64,000 nt of DNA from Tricholoma matsutake (GCA_026075535.2 AP026542.1:8618001-8682000); one strand, 5' to 3'; positions 42,593-54,755 are shown, counted from the stretch's first letter. The notes: generated by a model from the sequence alone, not told the origin. A program made the numbers and translations.

Positions 42593-45500
42593 ATGGGTAC
42601 CGATACTGTTGATCCCCCGTCCATTTCCCCTATCAAACTTTCTGTGCAATATACCGGGGAGAAGCTCGACAAACTTAAATCAAATTACAAAGAATGGTGC
42701 GAGGAGATTATTATTGCTTTATCATTAAATGGCCTTTATGAGTATGTTATGGGCGGAATACCTGAGCCCACTTCTACTGAACTCCAAGCGCTTGCCAACT
42801 GGAAGGCGAATTCCCGCCTCGTGTATGCGTTTATCGCATCCAGCATCTCTCCATCTGAGCATAAATTCCTGGACATTAAAGTAGGCCCTGATGTGAACTG
42901 GAAAATTCTCCAGGACCATCACCAGAAGGAAGGCCCCATTCAGCAGGTCCAGCTCTTACAACAAGCACTTTCCATCCAGTGTACGAAGGACACACCACTC
43001 CCTGAGATGGCAGAAAAGATTTGCGCATTAATTGAACGTGCTTTTGCCATGGGTGATATACAGGCTGATCTTCTTTGTTGCATCGCTCTCCTTAATTCCC
43101 TTAGTGATAATTTTCCACATGCTCGCTCCATTATTTCATGAGATATTGCCGCTTCTTCCCTCTCAGCTCCATATGGCTCAAAGGATATCAAATTATTTCT
43201 GGAGAACAAACAATCATTACTTGAGAATGATCAGCGTGGTGATTCCAAAAACCATGCCGCTTTTACCGCACAGTCCAAATCTTCCAAGCTCCCTAACACA
43301 CCAATCTGCACCAACACTAACTGTGGGAAACTTGGCCACACAAAACAATATTGCATTAAACCTGGCAGTGGTATGGCTGGGAAATCACTCGAGGAGTCGA
43401 TCGCTGCTCGCAGGGCCGCCCGTGAGAAGATATCCTTACCGGCTGGCACTACAAAGGTTCCTATTACCGTGAAGGACATTAATGGTCGTGCCTTCACTGT
43501 CATGGTCGACCCCGATATTCCTACCCCACCTGCACCGGAATTTGCCAGGCTTGCTCACGACCCACTGCCTTTAGACCCTTCGGATGCGCTGGAATATGAA
43601 GGATGGGTTGCTGTGGAGGAGGAGCTCACCACTACAGTGGACTGGAAACACCATACATCACCCATCCCTGACAATGCGCTCACCGTGGAACCCCTTTCAC
43701 AGACTTGTCACTCACGCATCACCTTAGATGCTCTCCCCTTTATTATTGACTCTGGGGCTACAGTACATATATCCCCTGACAAGTCTGACTTCCTCACCTT
43801 ACAACCCATTTCACCTCGCTCTGTCAGAGGTGTCGGTGGTTCATCTATTGATGCTGTCGGTGTTGGTGATATACAGCTAAGAATAGCCCGGGGCACATCA
43901 ATTATTTTACGTAATGCCCTCTACATCCCAAAATCGGCAGTTCGGCTGATCTCAGTGGGCACGCTGGCCGACGACTCTAACGCTGTCGCACATTTTGACA
44001 GTAACACATGCTGGTTCACTGATAAATCCTCTGGGGCCTTCATAGCTCATGGATTGCACATATCTAGAAAGCTTTACATGCTCAACATTGCATCGGCCCA
44101 GGCTGATCACGCGCTAATAGTTCACAAGACCCCTACTCTCGAGACATGGCATCGTTGTCTGGGTCACGCAAATTACCAGGCACTCTGGGATATGGCCAAG
44201 AAGGGCGCTTTCACTGGTGCACCGCTCGCTTCATTGCAAAAATTACCTAAATGCAATTCCTGTGTCCTTGGCAAGCAGACCAAGTCTCCAGTCCCCAAGA
44301 AACATCAGGAGGGACCAGGCCATAAGGCGACAAGGAAGCTGGAAAAGGTGTGGGTGGATCTATCTGGACCACATTCAGTAATGTCGCATGCAGGGAACCG
44401 TTATATCATGGATATAGTAGATGACTACACCTCATTCCCATGGTCTATACCATTGCAAAATAAAGATGATGCTTTCACGGAACTTAAAGCTTGGGAACTT
44501 GCCTGGGAGAATGAAACCGGCCTCAAAGTCGGGACCTATATCACCAATAACGGTGAACTTAAATCGCACAAAATGAAGGAGTGGTTGAAGACTCGTGGTA
44601 TTGATCAGCATTTCATGGCACCTCACACCTTGGCTCACATAGGCCGTGTTGAGTGAATGCATAGGACGCTTATGGCTAAAGTGTGCACTATGCAAATATA
44701 TGCTGGTCTGCCAGCTTATTTGTGGGACGAGTTCTACCTCACAGCTGCCCATTTGCACGCCAAGACTATGACCCGTTCACTAGCAAGCCTAACACCTTGA
44801 GAATTATGGTATGAGAGAAAACCTGATTATTCTTATCTTCGGGAGATAGGTTGCAGGGCATTTGTGCTTATCCCAGGAAAGGATAATCCCAAGATACTTG
44901 AACGATCCATTGAATGCGTCTTGATAGGCTATGAGCCAAAATCAAAAGCATATCACTGTTATAACCATGCAACACATAAGGTTCATATTTCATATCATGT
45001 CCACTTTCTTGAGAGCCATGAAGGCTATTCACCACCTTCAATCGATGAATTAGGGGAGGATGATAATATTGGGTCCAGTGGTAGTCTACCCACATTCCTT
45101 GGTCCTATTTTACAGCAAGACGATGATGTTGAGTCTTCTCATGAATTCACTCTCCCTGATGCGCCCTCTAATAGTTTCACGACACCGCCACCACCACCCA
45201 TCACCCAGCCTATTCGTCGATCTACCTGTGTTCTAATACCCACAGACAAAAACCCCAATGGTGGCCCTGCTATTACTAGAACAGCGGCTGCAGTGCAAGA
45301 ATCCTTGGAGAGCGCTGCACGTGTAAAGGAGGCGCGGCGGGAGCGTTGGGCTGCTATTGTGGCTGCACGATCGGATCACATTATGGATCAATCCTCCGAT
45401 CATGATCATGATGTCATGGAAGAACTCCAACAATCATTTCATAATCTTGATTTGGGTGATCAAGCGCATCAATTTCAGGCCCTGATCTCGGAAATGGTAG

Positions 45501-47107
45501 ATTTTGATCCGGAGTCACTTCAATTTGAGGATGAGCCGAAAACATGGGATGAAGCCAGAAGATCTGTTGATGCAACGTGATGGGAGCGTGGATATCTGGA
45601 GGAATTGAACTCATTGAAAGAAATGGGGGTATACAAACTAATACCTAGGTCAGAGGTTCCACTAGGGAAACGTATTAGGTGTGGGAGACCAATTTTCCAC
45701 ATTAAGCGCAATGAGGCGGGTACCCCTATTAGATGGAAGGTACACCTAGTCTTCAGAGGAAATGAACAAATTTATGGCAGGGACTACACCAAAACTACCT
45801 CACTGACTGTGCGCATGGAATCATGGCAGATTCTCTTACACATAGCCGCCTCACTTGGCTGGGATGCACAACAGGTCGACATAAAGATGGCCTTTCTTTA
45901 CGGCTTACTTCCAGACAATGAAATTCAATATATGCAGCAGCCTGCTGGTTTCGAGGAGCAGGGCAAGGAGGACTGGGTTTGGCAACTACAGCGCAGCTTA
46001 TATGGTATGAAACAGAGTGGGCGCATTTGGAATCAGACCCTTAATGCGCAGATGCTAAATTGGGGATTCACCCACCTCTCGTGCGAGTCCTGTATCTATT
46101 ACCATAAAACTGACACTGGTACAATTATCGCTGCTGTCCATGTCGACGACTATTTAACCATTGCTGACTCCAAGGACAAAAACGAGTGCTTCAAGAACCA
46201 GATGCGCGAAGTATGGACTATCTCCGAATTGGGGACAGCACGTTTTATTATGGGTATTGCTGTCTCATGGGACCGAGACATGCATACTGTTGCACTTTCA
46301 CAGACTGCTCTTATCGACAAAATAGTGGAACAGTTTGGTCAGAAAGAAGCACACCCCATTTCTGCCCCATTGGACCCTGGTTCGAAACTACGGCGCTCCA
46401 ATCTGCAATGTATGTCCCAGGATGCCAGGAATGCCCTGGCCAAGCTTCCCTACTGCTCTCTTGTCGGATGCTTATTGTACTTGGCAATATCTACGCGTCC
46501 CGACATTTCTTATGCAGTACAACAGCTCTCTCAATACCTTGATTCATACTCCTTAGAACACTGGAGTGCTGCTATACGGCTAGTACGTTATCTAAAGGGA
46601 ACTAGGGACTTGAAGCTTTATCTGGGTGGACAGAACCCCATTCTCCTGCATGCCTATAGTGACTCTGACTGGGCTAATTGCCATGACACTCATCGCAGCA
46701 TTGGGGGATACATGTGCTCTCTTGGCTCAGGCACAGTGTCTTGGGCAGCACGTAAACAGAAGGTAGTGGCAGCTTCCACCTGTGAAGCAGAATACATAGC
46801 AGCATTTGAGACCGCAAAGGAATGCGTCTGGTTGCGTACGCTACTACGCGCTATTGATTTTCATCAAAACTCGCCTACTACCATCCTCTGCGACAACAAC
46901 GCTATGAAGACATTATCTGAGGACCCATTACTTCATTCACGCATTAAGCACATTGACATCAAATATCATTTCCTACGCGAGCGTGTACAGTCGGGCGACC
47001 TAGCTATCACTTACATCCACACCCGTGACAATGTAGCTGACATGTTTACTAAAGCCCTGGAACCTAGACATTTCGCCATCCTTTGTGCATCTCTTGGCCT
47101 TCATTAG
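42593..47107 (+). pseudogene. Copia Gag-Pol polyprotein frame with four TGA stops
   Basis: One reading frame of 1,505 codons runs from the ATG at 42593 to the TAG at 47107, interrupted only by TGA at 43139, 44654, 44798 and 45578; no frameshift is needed. Gag (GTDTVDPPSISPIKLSVQ) ends in a zinc knuckle (NCGKLGHTKQYC, about 43320). Then come the protease site FIIDSGATVHI (about 43740), the integrase zinc part (HRCLGHANYQ, CNSCVLGKQTK) and core WVDLSGPHSV, with TNNGEL where TDNGxE is expected. Reverse transcriptase has QQVDIKMAFLYG, SLYGMKQSGRIW and VHVDDY; RNase H has AYSDSDWANC and STCEAEYIAA. At each TGA an Arg codon CGA fits the family. As a coding unit it is dead or needs readthrough. Confidence 0.92.
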
Positions 47108-47150
47108 TGGGATTCCATGTGAGGAGGAGTGTATTCACAGTGAGGAGGAG

Positions 47151-47495
47151 TGTTGGAATCGCACCGTGAGTCCATAACGCTTTTGATGCGTTTGATGCAT
47201 GTGCTATTTTAGCATTCCCTTTGATCCATGTGGTCGGCTCGTGTTTAAGTTTCCCCTTGTCTCTTTTCCTTTGACACACATCCTTTTGTTATGCATTACA
47301 TGTATATATATCTTCAGTAGTTTACTTTATCACCTCAGTCACTTATCCAGAGACTGAGGTGAGCTATATTTACTATACATATTTATTGACACGTACTTAC
47401 TCTACTACAACAGTTGTTTATACTAGGTATAGTACAGATTAATAAAGTCACTTATCCAGAGACTGAGTTGTTTATACTAGGATTCACTTTCTACA
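47151..47495 (+). repeat. 3' LTR of the Copia element
   Basis: 345 bp, same length as the 5' LTR, preceded by the doubled GTGAGGAGGAGTG tract. Its CpG sites have decayed at other positions than in the 5' LTR, so the two copies together suggest a more CpG-rich ancestor. Confidence 0.93.
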
Positions 47496-47934
47496 AGTTT
47501 TGCCTTGTATTCCTCAGTTTGTATATCGACATAGACTTGACTTTATCCTGCCAATCTAAACCTCCTTCTACTCCAACCTCAGTTCTCTAAGAGTCTGAAC
47601 TCCATTTGACTTGACCTCTAGTCTCCCTCTAAAGTTCTAACCTCACCTGAACTTAACCTAAGTCCCTCTGTACTACTCCCCGCATTTACCTGCACTTTCC
47701 CACTCCTACCTCCAAACCTTTGACTTGAAATTAGGACACCAGACGAGGTGAAGGGCGCAGCTTCTTACAAGCTGAAGCCAAGTCCTTTCCATTTCCCCTC
47801 CCACAGAATCTGCATCGACCCGACAACCTCCCACTATTATCACCCACAGTGTCTGATCGGATTCCGATGTGCACTCTAGGATCAGTTCTTAACAGTATAT
47901 ACGAACTCACACTTCACTCGTCTCTTTTCCTCCT
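47496..47934. other. Leader region of the first Gypsy element
   Basis: About 440 bp between the Copia 3' LTR and the Gypsy gag ATG. It is pyrimidine-rich and has no open frame of note. It is probably LTR and/or 5' leader of the Gypsy element, with the Copia element inserted into or next to it. I could not find a matching LTR downstream. Confidence 0.4.
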
Positions 47935-49316
47935 ATGACCCCAACTGAAACTCACCAGCGCACAACCAGAAACTCTCAGCACGCCGGTACTATCCCAGGG
48001 ATCTCTGCAATCCAGTGATCCACCCTTTCCGACCCTTGTCCCGCCACTACTTTTGGAGTGTCTTCCAGACCCTCAAACATATTCTGTCAAATCGGCTCAG
48101 GAGCACCTTCAATCAGTGCCAATCTTATGTCCACCCATGCCCCACACCCTTCTGTCAACCCAGAAGGTTTTCGATCAAGAACTCCCCTTGAGTATGTAGG
48201 GGGCATCAACCAGCCTGACCCCTTTGGGTTGGAAGATCCTGGTCTAGAGGATGGACCCCCTGGCAGACCCAACAACCCTAGCGGTCCTGATGGCCCTGGG
48301 GGTGACCCCGATCCCAATGATCCTGAGGATCAACCTCCCATGGGGGAAAACCCTGACCCAGGGGATAGGTTCATAGATGTCCTTTACAACCTCTCAGAGA
48401 GTATCTGCACCCTTCATCAAAATAACGCACCCAAGACCGAGAAAATCAAAGTTCGCAACCCTGACACTTTTGACAGCGCCAATCCGAAGAAACTTAGAGA
48501 CTTCCTAGTCTCCTGTAACCTTCATTTCCGCGACCGTCCACACATATTTTCCTCTGATGAGAAAAAGATCATATTTATCCTTTCTTATCTTAAAGGATCA
48601 GCTCTCAGTTGGTTTGAGCCTGGTCTTGATGACCCGACAGATTCCGCACACTGGATGCGGGACTACGAAGCTTTCCTTGCCAAGCTGGAAATTAACTTTG
48701 GCCCGCACGACCCAGTCGGAGATGCGGAAAAAGCTCTCTCTGACTTAACAATGAAGAAAGGTGGTCATATCACAAAATATAACGTTGACTTCTGGAAATT
48801 AGCTTCTAGGGTCAATTGGAATTTCGTGACCACTATTTCCACAGTCTTCCGCTATGGCTTCACATAGAAGTTCTCCGGGGTGGTAAACCCAACACTCTTG
48901 CAGAACTGTGCTTGAAAGCGCAGGACAGCAATGACATCTACTGGATGCAAGAAGATGAATCCCATTTTGAAACAAAGAATTCCAGTAACATCACTAACTC
49001 TAGTCGGAAGGACTCTTTCAAAAGTCCTTCCTTGTCGACAAATCAAGCCTCTTCAAACTCTGCCCATGGTAACACCTCCAACCAGCAGTCTTCCACAACA
49101 AAGAACACTCCCCGGGACAAGCCCAAGTCGTCCATCTCCAATAAGTTGGGGAAGAACGGCAAGCTTACTGGGGAGGAACGAGAACATCGCATGAGAGAAC
49201 AACTTTGTCTCTACTGCGGTGAGGAAGGGCACGTAGCAGGAAACTGCCTGAAATCCAAAGCCACCAAAGCCTGTGCCTCCATTGTTGTTCCTGACACTAC
49301 GGACTCGGAAAAATAG
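47935..49316 (+). pseudogene. Gag of Gypsy element 1 (zinc-knuckle Gag), broken
   Basis: The likely start is the ATG at 47935 (MTPTETHQRTTRNSQHAG); a TGA at 48016 (CGA expected) precedes the longer open part. Gag core: KVRNPDTFDSANPKKLRDFL, IIFILSYLKGSALSWFEPGL, DPVGDAEKALSDLTMKKGGH. A frameshift near 48815-48860 moves to another frame (LPLWLHIEVLRGGKPNTLAE). The C-terminus has the zinc knuckle CLYCGEEGHVAGNC (C-x2-C-x4-H-x4-C) near 49210. Gag ends at TAG 49314; pol is open in the -1 frame across this stop. Confidence 0.85.
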
Positions 49317-52300
49317 TCCGCAACCCTCAGGAAACAGCCATTGGGGCTGGGGGTTGCGTTGACCTTACCCACTTGGCTGCCTATGTTCGTCTCAATGCAT
49401 CTGCTCTTTCCGACCCTGACTCCCTAACCATTCTTTTAACCTTTCCCAACTCTTCCGCCCCTTTCCAAACTCTTATCGACTCTGGCTCCTCCCACTGCTT
49501 CCTTGACTCCTCTTTCATGTTGGATAACCAACTCAGCACAGAATCCATTAACCCGATTGGTTTACGACTCTTTGATGGATCTTGCAACCCCACCATAACT
49601 CAGGTCGTCAAACTTCTGATCACCTTTCCTGCCGGTGAAGTGTTCAATTTGTCATTCTATGTAACCTTGCTCGACTCTTCCTGTTCCGCCGTACTTGGTC
49701 ATAACTGGCTGAAGCAATACAATCTGTTGATTGACTGGTCTTCAAGCCAACTCACTTTCCGCTCTGCAGATCATAGAGGTCCAGCACCCCTGACATCACC
49801 TTTGCCCCCGAACCTTCCAGTAGAAATCCTCGACTCCTCCACACTTTCCGAACCCACCATTCCTCCCAAGTTTACACCTCCCAACATCTCTTTCATCAAG
49901 GCTGCTGCTTATGCGCGTGCTAGCAAACTTCCTGGGGCAGTAGCTTTTCAGATGACCTTCATTCCAGAAGGGTTGTCCGCCCACTCCACCCAATCCACTA
50001 ACCCATCCAACTTTTCCAATATTCTGCCCGAGTATCACGAATTCGCTGATGTCTTTAATAAGACTAAAGCAGACACCCTTCCTCCGCATCGGTCTTACGA
50101 CCTCAAGATAGAGACAGAAGACAACACTCCTCTGCCTCCAGGCCACATGTATTCTCTCTCTCCCTCTGAATTAGAAGCCTTACGAGTCTTCATTGATGAA
50201 AATGTCCGCTCAGGTTTCATCCGCCTATCCAAGTCTCTGCATGGCATTCCAATTCTCTTCATCAAGAAGAAGGACAGTAGTCTCCGACTTTGTGTCGACT
50301 ACTGAGAACTCAACCATCTCATGAAGAAAGACCGCTACCCACTTCCCCTCATTTCCAACCTCCTTGACTCCCCCTGAAAAGCCCGCTTGTTCACCAAGAT
50401 AGACTTGTGGCACACTTATCACCTAGTCTGCATCGCTGATGGTGATGAGTGGAAAACCACTTTCCGCACCCGCTACGGATCCTTCGAGTGGTTAGTGGTT
50501 CCCTTTGGACTCACTAATGCACCTGCAGCCTTCCAGCGGTTTATGAACGACATCTTCAGCAACATGCTGGATGTATGTGTCATCGTATACCTTGATGACA
50601 TCCTGATCTATTCAGACGACAAGTCCCAGCACGGGCTCACATTAAAGAAGTCCTCTGCCGTCTCCAGAAAAATGGACTTTATGCCTCTCCACAGAAATGT
50701 GAGTTCCACAAAGACACCATTGAATATTTAGGTTTCATCCTTTCACCGGATGGACTCTGGATGTCTGAGGATAAAGTCAAAACCGTGCTCAACTGGCCCG
50801 AGCCTAGGAAAGTTAAGGATATACAATCCTTCTTAGGCTTCTGCAATTTTTACCGCCGCTTCATTAACAGCTATTTAGACATTGTCATTCCACTCACCCG
50901 CTTGATGTGGAAATCTGCACCCTGGGACTTCAACAAGAAGTGCCGCGATGCTTCTGAAAAGCTCAAACAAGAATTCACTCACGCCCACATCTTAACCCAA
51001 TGGGTACCCAACTCACAAATGGTACTTGAAACTGACGCTTCCGGCTATGCCCTAGTGGCAATCCTTTTGGTTTACACTACGGATGGAGAAATCCATCCAG
51101 TCGCTTTTCATTCCCGCTCCTTTAATCCTGCTGAACTAAATTATGACACCCATGACAAGGAACTCTTGGCCATCTTTGAAGCCTTCAAACACTGGCAGCA
51201 GTATTTCGAGGGTTCCACAAACCCGGTTGATGTGGTCACCGACCACAAAAATCTTGAGTACTTCAGCACTACTAAGTTGCTCACCCGCTGCCAGGCCCGT
51301 TGGTCTGAATACCTTTCCCAGTTCAATCTCGTCATCCACTTCCACCCCAGAAAATTAGGGGCCAAGCCAGACACGCTCATTAGACGTTGGGATGTCTACC
51401 GCAAAGGGGGAAATAGCGACTTTGCCTCCGTAAACCCAACCAACTTCCGACCTGTATTCACACAGGAACAGCTCACCTCTTCTCTTTGTGCCACCTATTT
51501 TGCCACACCTGTCCTTCGACAAGCAGTAATCATGGATGTTGAGAAACTTCACAATGACATCTGCACCTCCCTACCTCTTGACCCCTTATCATCCGCACAT
51601 CTTCTGACACCTGTCGACCCCGACTGGACCATAGACAAGGCAGGTCTTCAACCGGATTTATGTTCCAGACATCACGGATCTCCGCCTCAAAGTCCTTCAA
51701 ACAAACACGATCATATCCTCTCTGGCCACTTCGGACAAAACAAAACCCAGCAGCTTGTCCGCTGGGAATATGTCTGGCCAAACCTCCACACCTTTGTGCA
51801 GGAATTCTGCAAATCCTGTACCACATGCAAGTGATCCAAATTGCCTCAACACAAGCCCTACGGGTTCCTAAAGCAACTTCTGGTTCCGGAACGACCTTGG
51901 AACTCCATTTCCATGGACTTCATTGAGCAACTACCCAACTCTGATGGTCACACCGCTATCCTGGTCATTGTTGACTGCCTCACCAAGCAAGGCATCTTCA
52001 TCCCAACTGTCAATGAAATCACAGCCCAAGAACTAGCCAACCTGTTCATCCTCCACGTCTTCTCCAAGCATGGCGTTCCATTGCACATCACTTGTGACTG
52101 GGGATCCAAGTTTGTCTCCCATTTCTTCCACTCCCTTGGAAAAGTGCTCGACATGTGGATCCACTTCACTTCTGGTTATCACCTGCAAGGTGATGGTCAG
52201 ACAGAATGACTTAATCAGACCTTGGAGCAGTACCTCTGGATCTTCTGCAATTATCAGCAGGATGACTGGTCTCACCTCTTACCCTTGGGGCGAATTTGCC

Positions 52301-52990
52301 TACAACAATGCTCCCTCCGCCTCTACAGGTGTATCTCCTTTCTTTGCCAACAAAGGCTATCACCCAAACATTTCCGTCTTCCCTGAATGTGACTTAGCCT
52401 CACAGCGTGCCCGTGAATTTGTCATCGACTTAGATGACCTTCATCAGGAACTTCGGAAACAGCTTGCAGCTGCTCAAGAGCATTATCAAGGCCCTGCAGA
52501 TAAACATCGGGCACCTGCACCCAACTTCAACATTGGTGACTCTGCCTACATCACTGTGGAAAATATCTGCACCACTTGTCTTTCCAAGAAACTTTCCGAA
52601 AAGAACCATGGTCCTTTCGAAATCATTGCCTGCCCAGGTACTCACTCAGTCACCCTGTGGCTTCCAGACCACATGTGGGTGATCCACCCTGTCTTCCATG
52701 TCTCTCAACTAGAGAAACACTCCCTGAACACCATTCTGAATCGGATACAACCTCCACCTCCTCCCATCACTATTGATGACAAGCTCGAATATGAGATTGC
52801 TGAAGTCCTTGGCTCCAAGGTTGATAATCGACATCGATGCAAGATTCTCTACCTCGTCCAATGGGAAGGCTACCAGGGAACCGATGAGGAGACCTCCTGG
52901 CTACCTGTTACGGAGCTTGACCATGCCCAAGAACTCCTTGCAGATTTTCACACCCGCTACCTGCAGAAACCTGGACCATTACCCGCTTAA
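49317..52990 (+). pseudogene. Pol of Gypsy element 1 (chromodomain type), broken
   Basis: Protease TLIDSGSSHCF (about 49470); reverse transcriptase with [33 protein letters not shown] and intact YLDDIL (about 50590); RNase H (LETDASGYALVAIL, FHSRSFNPAELNYDTHDKEL); integrase with SGHFG, CKSCTTCK, SMDFIEQLPNSDGH, HITCDWGSKFVS and GDGQTE. It ends with a chromodomain (EIAEVLGSKVDNR, YLVQWEGY, ETSWLPVTEL), which in this family guides insertion to heterochromatin. Breaks: TGA at 50303, 50375, 51832 and 52207 (all where CGA fits, for example DY-TGA-EL for DYREL) and frameshifts near 50640 and 52290. Inactive as read. Confidence 0.9.
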
Positions 52991-53076
52991 AGTCTATTCA
53001 CATTACTTATTCACTCAGTCTGAACTTAGAAACAAAATTCATTGGAAAAAGAAGTTTTTTGGATCTGACCGGATCC

Positions 53077-53985
53077 CTACACTACCTCCGCTTCTCCCTC
53101 TCCATCTTCATCACCCTCTCCCCCAACTTTGCCCTCTTCTCCGCCCTCGTCCTTCTCTTCACCCTCCTCATCTCCACTCTCACTCTCCTCCCCGTCATCC
53201 ACCCACCTTTTCTCCAGATACCTCTGGAAGGCCGCCCAGTCATCTCCAGACTTGCGGATCCCGTGTCTTTCCTGCTGGGACTCTCACACTGCCCGCTCCA
53301 CCTCTTCGTTACCCTTGTCGCTCTCCTCCCCAGCACTTTCTTCCTCCACCCACTCTGGGTCCAAAGCATCCCGGATCTCCCCCATCAACTCCCCCACCAC
53401 AGTAGCCACCTCAGCAAACCCCTTCCTTATCAGCTTCATCATCTGCTGCATTACTTCTGGGTTTTTCCTGCTAATCCCCGTCGTTCCCGCTGGTTTTGCT
53501 GCAGGGGCCTCCTGCCCCTCCCACACTACCTCCTCGCACTTATGTTTGATGCATGTGCAGTTGTCGCACACACATCCCCTTGCACCCATCTTGAAACAAG
53601 CAATCTTCTGATATTTGCATCTATGCCACTTATCAGTAAGAGAAGACTGAGAAAGGAAACAAGTACACACCTTTTGCAGGGCAATGCGGCCTGCACCTGT
53701 ACTGGACCCTCCGACTCCTCTGACCCCACTCGTGCCTTCAACTTGGCGACTTTCTTTTTCTTGGGGGACTTGCTCCCCTCGGCCTCATCCTCCAAACCTG
53801 TGGCTGCAGCTGCCCGCTTCTTCTCTGCTCGTTTTGTGGCCGATGCCTCTTTTTTTCGCGCCTCTGCCTGGCACGCCTCCTCAGCCTTTGCAGCCTCCTC
53901 TGCTGCCCAGTGCCCGCTCCCTCTGTTTGTGTTGGGCCTTCATTGTGGCCATTTTGATCTGCACGGAGACTGCTGGGGGGGACAT
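53077..53985 (-). pseudogene. Decayed antisense gene with Zn2Cys6-like motif and acidic tail
   Basis: Read from the ATG at 53985: MSPPAVSVQIKMATMKAQHK, then a one-base frameshift near 53915, then a Lys/Ala/Glu-rich helix (EEACQAEARKKEASATKRAE, SKSPKKKKVAKLKARVG). An intron near 53687-53635 joins LPCKRC to KYQKIAC, giving C-x2-C-x6-C, then CDNCTCIKHKC, again C-x2-C-x6-C: the spacing of a fungal Zn2Cys6 cluster. A helical part follows (EVMQQMMKLIRKGFAEVATV), then a TGA at 53284 where CGA fits, and an open acidic tail (DDWAAFQRYLEKRWVDDGEE) to the TAG at 53077. It lies just behind the pol of Gypsy element 1 on the opposite strand. It could be an accessory antisense gene of the element or a captured host gene. 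Confidence 0.6.
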
Positions 53986-54755
53986 ATTTGATAGCTGATG
54001 GGGTGTTAAGGGTGAAGCCTCAACCACTCAATCTAGTCAATGTCGTTCGATGAGGTGCTTCCTCGAGGAGTCGTTTGGCACTAGTCTTACTCAGAGTGTC
54101 CGACGTAAGATGGGTAGTGCACTCTAGCAGGCCTTCTGCGTAGAGTCGTTCAGGTTCATGCACTAAGGGGCTTCCTTAGTGGTTTCAAGTAAGTTTACGA
54201 GTTTGCAAGTTAAGGCTGTAGATTGCCTAGATCTAAACTAAGGACATCCCTACTATGAGTTGCAGTACTTATACTACAAGGGAGGTCCTTATCGTCCCAT
54301 CAGAAAGATAGATGCATATCAAGTAAGAATAGAAAGAATAAGCCTCATGCCTTGCATGAGGCATCCGATGTCATGGAGTGCTGCAGCGCAGCATGTCAGG
54401 GAACAATAAGAGATAAGCCTCATGCCTAGCATGAGGCATCCGATGTCATGGATCCAATGTCAAGGATCTGATGTCAGTCATGAGAGTCTGACATCACAGA
54501 CCTCATGTCAAAGGGCTGTCATATCACAGCATGTGTGGGAATGGGTTCGGGTGCATGGAGTCACCATGCGTCAAGGGTGTCTTCCATGGAAAGGGGATCG
54601 AATGCATGTTGTCGGCATGTGTCATGTGTGTGTCTGGTGTCAAGGGCATGCTCTAGGCATGAATCAGGAGTGCCTCCTGTCTGGAGGGGATCGTCGGGTA
54701 TGTTGGGTTGGTCAGATTCCATGAGTTACAAGGAAAATTGTAACATTACCCCCTC
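53986..54755. other. Repeat-rich non-coding region, possible LTR remnant
   Basis: About 770 bp with no gene. It has two 40-bp palindrome-bearing direct repeats (see below), many copies of a GATGTCA/AATGTCA/CATGTCA motif between 54360 and 54540, and it ends in ATTGTAACATTACCCCCTC just before the insertion point of Gypsy element 2. It may be an LTR of Gypsy element 1 or of another element, but no partner copy was found in the window. Confidence 0.4.
54338..54452. repeat. Two 40-bp direct repeats, each containing a perfect palindrome
   Basis: Copies at about 54338-54376 and 54413-54452, 75 bp apart, sharing ATAAGCCTCATGC, then CTT or CTA, then GCATGAGGCATCCGATG and TCATGGA. Each has the perfect stem GCCTCATGC/GCATGAGGC around a 3-nt loop. 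Confidence 0.85.

Larger units (their letters stand above)
42038..47495 (+). mobile_element. Ty1/Copia LTR retrotransposon, full length but decayed
   Basis: 5,458 bp with two 345-bp LTRs, each starting TGTTGGAATC and ending CTTTCTACA. The flanking 5-mers are AGTTC (left) and AGTTT (right), a target duplication with one change. After the 5' LTR comes a likely primer-binding site (GGTTATGGGCC), and before the 3' LTR a purine tract (GAGGAGGAG), present twice. The domain order gag, protease, integrase, reverse transcriptase, RNase H is diagnostic of Copia. The single polyprotein frame holds four TGA stops. Confidence 0.95.

Noticed and set aside
53059..53991. 310-codon plus-strand open frame rich in Leu, Pro and Ser
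   Set aside because: It is the shadow of the antisense Zn2Cys6-like gene, which has the better domain pattern and an intron.
54739..54755. TGTAACATTACC as the start of an LTR of Gypsy element 3, split by Gypsy 2
   Set aside because: Plausible, but the matching LTR is outside the window and no internal evidence fixes the borders.
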